DNA of 64,000 nt from Odontesthes bonariensis (Eukaryota; Chordata; Actinopteri; Atheriniformes; Atherinopsidae): positions 20,384,697-20,448,696 of the forward strand of contig NC_134509.1 of the NCBI RefSeq assembly GCF_027942865.1. Reading direction: 5' to 3'. Both the position numbers and the translations under genes were made by a program. Below, piece after piece: positions 56,045 to 64,000 of the stretch (position 1 is the stretch's first letter; each line of letters opens with the position of its first letter). The notes beneath the pieces were generated by a model. It saw nothing but the letters and a program-made list of their open reading frames with translations, did no database searches and had not been told where the DNA came from.

Positions 56045-57105
56045 CTGTTCCAGAGTCATGTTTCCCATCCTGTTCCATCAGCTTCCTTTAATGACACTTT
56101 TTAACGCTTTGGGAACTGAGGATGCTGATTGTTGCAGTTTTTCTGAGGAATCTGTGTTCATTCTTGCTGAATCCAAGATTTCAGCTGCTCAGCAGTCCCT
56201 GGTTGTTGTTGTCTGAGTCTCCTCTTCATGATGCTCCGTACATGTTCAACAGGAGACAGATGTGGACAGATGTGGGCTTCAGGCAGGCCAGTCGAGCTCA
56301 CACACTCTGTGTGTATGAAGCCGCTGGAGGTCCTGCAGAATGAGGTCTGGCATCGTCCTGCTGAAATAACCACGGACCTCCCGGGAAAAGACGTCACCTT
56401 GATGGCAGCATCTGTCTCTCCAGAACTCCAACATCCACCTCTGCATCAGTGGCACCTTCACACAGATGAAGCCATCCCTGCCATGGACCCTGATGCAGCC
56501 CCACACCATCACAGACGCTGGCTTTAAACCTTTCTCTGAGAACAGCCTGGATGCTCTTTCTCATCTTTGTAGAAGCAGACGTCAGTTTTTCCCAGAAACA
56601 GCTGAAACGTGGACTCATCTGCCCACAGAACACGTGTCCACTGTCTTTCTGTCCATCTGAGATGAGCTGGTGTCCACAGAACTGGGCCGTGTTTCTGCAC
56701 AGAGCTGATATATGGCTTCCTCCTTGTGTGGTACAGCTTCAGCTCACATTTCTGGAAGCAGCCGTGGACCGTGTTGAGTGGAAATGGTTCTCCGAGCTCC
56801 TCCTGAGCCCATGTGGCTGTATTGATCATGGTGGCGTGATGACGGTTTCTCATGCAGTGCTGCCTGAGGGCTCCCAGCTCATCCAGCAGTGCTTTCTGTC
56901 CTCGGCCTTTCCACGCTGAGATTTCCCCAGACTCCCTGAATCTTTTCACAATATCTGAGAAATTCATCTTTTCTGAACTCATTGATGATTCTGATTTGGC
57001 ACAAAGTGGTGAGCTGTGACCCATCCTTGTTGGAAAGACTAAACCTTTGGTGGGTGCTCCTTTTATACCCAATCCTGACACCCTCACCTGTTAATCTGCT
57101 GATTG
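56045..57105 (-). mobile_element. Tc1-like transposon relic (family B, copy 2)
   Basis: Minus-strand frame 57087-56524 (187 aa) starts [20 protein letters not shown] and includes KMNFSDIVKRFRESGEISAW (HTH part absent from copy 1), [20 protein letters not shown] and [18 protein letters not shown]. Continuing after a shift: [20 protein letters not shown]. The frame then breaks, so it is inactive, but it is more complete than the 35536-36500 copy. It is downstream of pip4k2b. Confidence 0.87.
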
Positions 57106-57109
57106 GAGA

Positions 57110-57855
57110 ATCTTCCAGAACGCTGTTACTTGAGTACTTTAATAATTTCTTCTACTTTTGTGTGTTGCTGCATCAAATTTCAAGTTTACTTTTTCTAAAT
57201 TAAGTTAAAAATCGTCTTTAATCTCGTGTCTGTTAACGTTTAACAGTTTGTATCACAGTAAGTTGTGTTACATTAAAGAAGTCTAGAACTGAAGCACCAG
57301 AAATGCTCCTTTAACATTTTGGTGCCTACTGTAGGAGAAACGACCTCCCATCATTCCCATCATCTGCTTCTGCTTTTATCAAACTGTGTTAAGAAGGCTT
57401 TGAAAAATGTGAAAAGATTCTGTCTCCATGTCCCAGCTGTGATTAACCAAATCAAGTCGTGTTTATTTTTTTTTGTAAGGGTTTGAAAGCTTATCCTGAG
57501 CCCCAGAGGACAAAACTAATTGTAACCAGCTTAGCAGTAGGTGCAGTGGCTCAGATTTCATATATAATCCTAAAAATGTGGCTGCAGCTTAATCCCACGT
57601 TTCATTATTTTTCATTGGCAAAAGTTTGTGTTGTAAGTTCATCCTGGAAGGGAAAAAAGTACTAAAGCATTTTTTACTGCCTGACTGTTATGGATCACAG
57701 CCTCTTTAAAGCTCACCGGTACTACAGCCAGTTGTCGTGTCAGTTGTCTTTATTATTGATATCATCCAGTCAAATAATCTGATTCAGCTTGAATTCAGTT
57801 CACATCAGATCTAACATATTGTGGAATGCAACAGGAAACACAACCAGCTGCACTT
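57110..57855. other. intergenic stretch between pip4k2b and psmb3
   Basis: About 750 nt, AT-rich, with no recognisable gene. The genes on either side converge. Confidence 0.5.
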
Positions 57856-57858
57856 TTC

Positions 57859-58440
57859 TTAAAGGGATAGTTCGCCTCTTTTGACATGAAGCTGTATGAC
57901 ATCCCATATTAGCAATATCATTTATGAACATTTTCTTACCCCCTATTGCATCCTGTGAGCCGAGTTCCAGCTGAGTTTTGGTGTTGACGAAAGTAGTCCG
58001 GCTAGTTGGCTGTGGTTTAAAAAAATAAAGCGTTTTGCTTCTCAAAGCAATATGTGTTCAAAAGAGTAATACATTTTGCATCACAAAATCATTCATCCAG
58101 AAAAAGTCAGACCTCACAATCGCTTGGCGCTATTTTCTCTCCCTTCGTATCACTGCGTGCTGCCGCCTGCCGACAGCCGCGCCTGTTACGGTGTTTACTG
58201 CTCGGAAGCAGGGGACTGCTCGGTCTGCACGGTTTTTCCTGGACAACGATTTTGTGATGCAAATGTATTACTCTTTTGAACGCAAACCCCAGCCAACTAG
58301 CCAGCTACCTTCGTCAACGCCAAAACGAGGCCAGAACTCGGCTCAGGACGCAGAAGGGGGTAAGTCAAATTTAATAAATGATATTGCTAATATGGGATGT
58401 CATACAGCTTCATGTCAAAAGAGACGAACTATCGCTTTAA
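57859..58440. mobile_element. TTAA-type foldback MITE, copy 3
   Basis: TTAA AGGGATAGTTCGCC at the left and GACGAACTATCGCT TTAA at the right; the arms share ATGACATCCCATATTAGC with the copies at 14772 and 32221. Length 582 bp. It lies between pip4k2b and psmb3. Confidence 0.87.
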
Positions 58441-58602
58441 AGCATCACATCTGAAGTGCTTCCTCAGTTCCTCCTCACCCAGAGCTTCCCGTCTTACAGC
58501 TTCTCACACAGTCTTTTCTCCCAAAGTCGCCGATGGGCGATAGGAAGTGAAACATCGTCAAACACATAGACACAACATCTGTATTCATTCTTTAAAGTTA
58601 AG

Positions 58603-58608
58603 TTTATT
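58603..58608 (-). terminator. polyA signal AATAAA, psmb3
   Basis: TTTATT on plus (AATAAA on minus) about 95 nt after the psmb3 stop codon, the right distance for a short 3' UTR. Confidence 0.6.
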
Positions 58609-58701
58609 TACTGAACAATATGACTAAGAAAGCAGACAGAATGAGCATTGTTTTATCATTTTTATACAAAACATCTGTGTTGGTGAGGTGTAACAGGACG
58701 T

Positions 58702-61084
<2,383 letters not shown>

Positions 61085-61260
61085 CTTGACTGTGTTGATA
61101 AATATTTCTTTCTAGTTGTAAACTTGTAAACTCCACAACTTCTGTGCTAATGTGAACGGCTCCTAGCTTTCCAGAGTGACTACACGATTTAGAAACACAT
61201 AGACCTTGCTAGCTTACTTCTCTACGTCATCATGTTGCGTTAATATAATTGGTCAAACAA
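61085..61260 (-). promoter_or_regulatory. probable psmb3 5' UTR/promoter
   Basis: Sequence immediately upstream of the single-codon start exon. No TATA box or CpG cluster stands out. An inverted CCAAT (ATTGGTCAA) lies near 61250. Assignment is by position. Confidence 0.35.
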
Positions 61261-62780
61261 AAACCCTTGTGTGAAAATTGCTGTCTACCATTGGTTGAAA
61301 ATATTAGGTCGAGTAGTGCCTGCATAGTTTGGTAGAAGCGTGTAAAAGTGAAATTAAGACCGGAAGGTTCATGTAAAATAAAAATGAAGATTCTCGACAC
61401 TGTAAAGGTTTCACAAATCGACAAAGAAAGTATTTTTGAGTCTTTCCCATTTGCGGGACAATCTGGTTTTGACCAGATTTGACCACTCTAAGAATTCAGC
61501 TTTTTTTCTTTATTTTGATCTGGTCTTTAGTAACTTAGATGTGGAAAAATTGCAGTTTTTGCACCATCACAAAAAGAATGAAGGTTTTATAAATCCCAAA
61601 GAAATAAAAAAAGAGAAAATGAAATAGATTTAAAAAGTCTGTCTTCTCTGTAGCATAATCCAGTCCAGATTTTATGCTTTTTTTAAAAAAACTGGAACTG
61701 GTCTAAAGTGCTCCGATTAACTTTAAAAGATAGAATAAAAGTTTCATAAAGTCAAGACTCACCTGTTTAAAACAGCCTTTTCCACTTAAATTCTATCACA
61801 CCGCCCCATTTACACTGCTCTTAGTTTTTTGTACATTGATTTTAAGTATGTTTCTTATTAGTCTGATTTTATTGTCTTTGACTGTTTGAAAAGGCACTTT
61901 GAAATAAAAGGTATTATTATTATCACTTAACTTTTTTTTTTATTCAACAGCTTAACATTCTGGCTTTGTAAACCATTAGAATAACTTTTAATAAGATCTG
62001 CTGCAATATTTTTATTTTTTAGATGAATTAGAGTAAAAAAAAGATTTTGCACATGTTCTGGGATTTTTTGGGGATGTTTCTTTGAGTTTTCTCTCCTCAT
62101 CTTTCGTGATAGACCTGTATATTTCCCCTTTGGTTTGTAACTGCTCCAGATGTTGGACATAGCTGATGGGAAACAACCTTCCTCCCTTCCCTGCCAAAAC
62201 AGAAGCTAATTTCAGCGTCTTCTGGGTCCAGATGGGGTACATTTAATCATTTTTACATTAACTGAAAATATCTAAACTTTTTGGCCTTTTTGAAGCAAAC
62301 CAAAAAAACTAAGCAGCTCACTGAGGCCAAATTTGAACTTGAATCATTCCGTTTGAATGTCAGTATTTCAAAGATGAAATACACGAAAGCAGCTGCAGAA
62401 AATTCATTTTTTAGACCAGATGCTACTTACAGGAGAACAGAAAATAACAGCCATATAATACAAAAACATTTTGGATAAAACAGTTCCGATCATTGTGTAA
62501 AAACAAAAACATACTGTACAAAGCTACAATACATGAAGGTTATAAATGGGTGTTTGCTCTCTGAAAAGAGGTCAGAACACGTCAGACTTTTTGTCCTACA
62601 GAACAACCGTGTTCCCGCTGTGGAAGCCGCTTTTGAACAGGGTGGAGCCGTGTGCTCTCCACTTGATGTCGTTTCATCACATCATCCACTCGCTTGCCTC
62701 AGTGCATCAAAAGGACAGATGAAGGGGTTTACGGCCGTCTTTAAAAGTGTCTTCAGTCAGTTCACAAACTGGCCGTGTCT
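61261..62780. other. AT-rich gap between psmb3 and cwc25
   Basis: About 1.5 kb including the cwc25 3' UTR on the minus strand. TTTATT words (minus-strand AATAAA) near 61938 and 62010 are possible cwc25 polyA signals. AGGCACTTTGAAATAAAAGG then TATTATTATTATC near 61890-61925 resembles a retroposon tail. No gene recognised. Confidence 0.45.
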
Positions 62781-64000
62781 TCATCTCTTCATGAAGTTGT
62801 CCAGAGAGGCCGCCGTCCTCTGGATGGAGTGAATGTTCCTCTTCACTCTATCCTCCAGGGAGGAGCTTGCAGCACTCTCCAGCTTCATGTTACTGCAGAA
62901 AGGAAGAGGTCAGTGTTACTGGAGCTCATGAAGAGGTGCCGTTATTAGGCGCATTTAACAAGCGGCGCCCCTGTGACTGAACTTACTGGATGAAGCCAGC
63001 GTGGCGCTCGTGCTTGGCATTTTTCTCCCTCTGCTGTTCTTGCTCCTCTTGTGTCTTGTATCTCTTCACATTATTCTCTCGGTCCTCCTCCCTCTGCTTG
63101 GCCTGGTCCATCATCTCACGCCTCTTTTGCTCCAGCTCCTCCGCAGAGAGCTTCCTACATCAGACAGAGCAACACAGAAAATGAACCGATTCAGTGGCGG
63201 TGGTGGTGATGATGATGATGACAAGACTCATAATAACTGACTTCTATTCCAAAAGTATTTTCTGGTCCCTTTGAACCAATATAGTCACAAAACAAATGGA
63301 ATTTGTTCAGGTTTGGAACATAAATTGTACGGCAGCCTGATTTCTAACCCTCTTACTTGGACACATAGTTCCTCTGTTTGTGGTAACGCTCCTTCTGTGG
63401 GCTGGGGGCTCTGGGCTCCACCTTCTTGTCATATCTGTTTGAGGAGGAGTAGGAGCGACTGTCCTTGTGGTTCTGGTGAGGAGATCGGGAGCGGCTCCTC
63501 CCGCGGCGGCCTGAGTGACTGGATGTTGCAGAGACCTGCTGGTGTCTGCCACCAGGGAGCTGACAGGAAACATTGCACGTTTAGGAGTCTGTGCTACGTA
63601 CACAGATGTGTATGAGCGCCACCAAGCAGAAGTAAAAACTTGGTTTAACATGCAGCTGTAAAACATCACGTCTGTTTGAAATGACGGCTCAGACATCTGG
63701 AGGTGTGATGTTTTTTTTTTTAAAGGTTTGTTGCGTTCAGTGATCTCTGAGCTATACTTTTCCACAGGTTTGTGCACCTTTATAAAGCACACTGTCCATG
63801 AATCAAACCTGTAAACAAACACGAGACTCGTTATCCAGATCTCATCTTCAAAGCCCTTTAGTAGAACCTGCAGACCTCTCCTTTGATTTTTTGACAATTC
63901 AGCTACTGATAAGTTGATACTCATGCTTCATTTGAGGCGTTTAACAACTTTTTTTTCCTTTCGCTCGAGAAAAGAATTTTAAAAATAAGGCCTTAACTGG
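62781..64000 (-). CDS. cwc25: cwc25, spliceosome-associated protein, 3' part
   Basis: Step-one splicing factor associated with the Prp19 complex/activated spliceosome; nuclear. The three last coding exons on the minus strand are 63559-63357, 63154-62987 and 62892-62781 (TGA); junctions are GT-AG and in phase. The first has an Arg/Ser-rich stretch (GRRGRSRSRSPHQNHKDSRS). The second is the conserved KLSAEELEQKRREMMDQAKQ helix, with many Arg/Glu. The last reads MKLESAASSSLEDRVKRNIH and ends ASLDNFMKR, the typical CWC25 C terminus. About 160 codons are seen; the N-terminal part, including the conserved CIR domain, lies beyond the right edge. 63560-64000 appears intronic. Confidence 0.9.

Noticed and set aside
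63307-63924. 205-aa minus-strand frame
   Set aside because: Overlaps the true cwc25 exon in a different frame; the frame giving GRRGRSRSRSPHQ is the one that splices to the conserved exons.

Overview
The window is vertebrate nuclear DNA, almost certainly from a teleost fish. It has spliced genes with GT-AG introns, protein-coding exons very close to human proteins, and a dense load of DNA transposons (Tc1-like, hAT-like, Harbinger-like and TTAA-type MITEs), L2-type LINE pieces and SINE-like tails typical of fish. The gene set matches the human 17q12 block MLLT6-CISD3-PCGF2-PSMB3-PIP4K2B-CWC25. I assembled exons by hand from reading-frame continuity, splice sites and remembered human protein sequences; no search was run.

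Layout. 1-17600 (+): 3' two thirds of mllt6 (AF17), with the DOT1L-binding leucine zipper near 10.6 kb and a polyA signal at 17593. Its introns hold a 1-kb minisatellite, a Tc1 element split by a Harbinger-like element, a hAT element, a solo LTR and a foldback MITE. 19453-28457 (+): two tandem, complete, divergent cisd3 genes, each with three exons and two CDGSH iron-sulfur domains. 31693-39099 (-): complete pcgf2 (Mel-18), 333 aa in eight coding exons. 44082-54849 (+): complete pip4k2b, 412 aa in ten exons. 58702-61084 (-): complete psmb3, 205 aa in six exons. 62781-63559 and beyond the right edge (-): the last three exons of cwc25.

The neighbours do not form a pathway. They are housekeeping and chromatin genes kept together by synteny: mllt6 (DOT1L cofactor), pcgf2 (PRC1), cisd3 (mitochondrial Fe-S), pip4k2b (PI5P 4-kinase), psmb3 (proteasome) and cwc25 (spliceosome). 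Relative to the human order as I recall it, the two-gene psmb3-pip4k2b block is inverted.

I found no undescribed biological system. The most useful observations are the tandem cisd3 duplication, the two-gene inversion, four foldback MITEs with TTAA ends lying in or near gene introns, two hAT insertions with perfect 8-bp target duplications, two Tc1 copies sharing one internal deletion, and several repeats placed right at splice acceptors.
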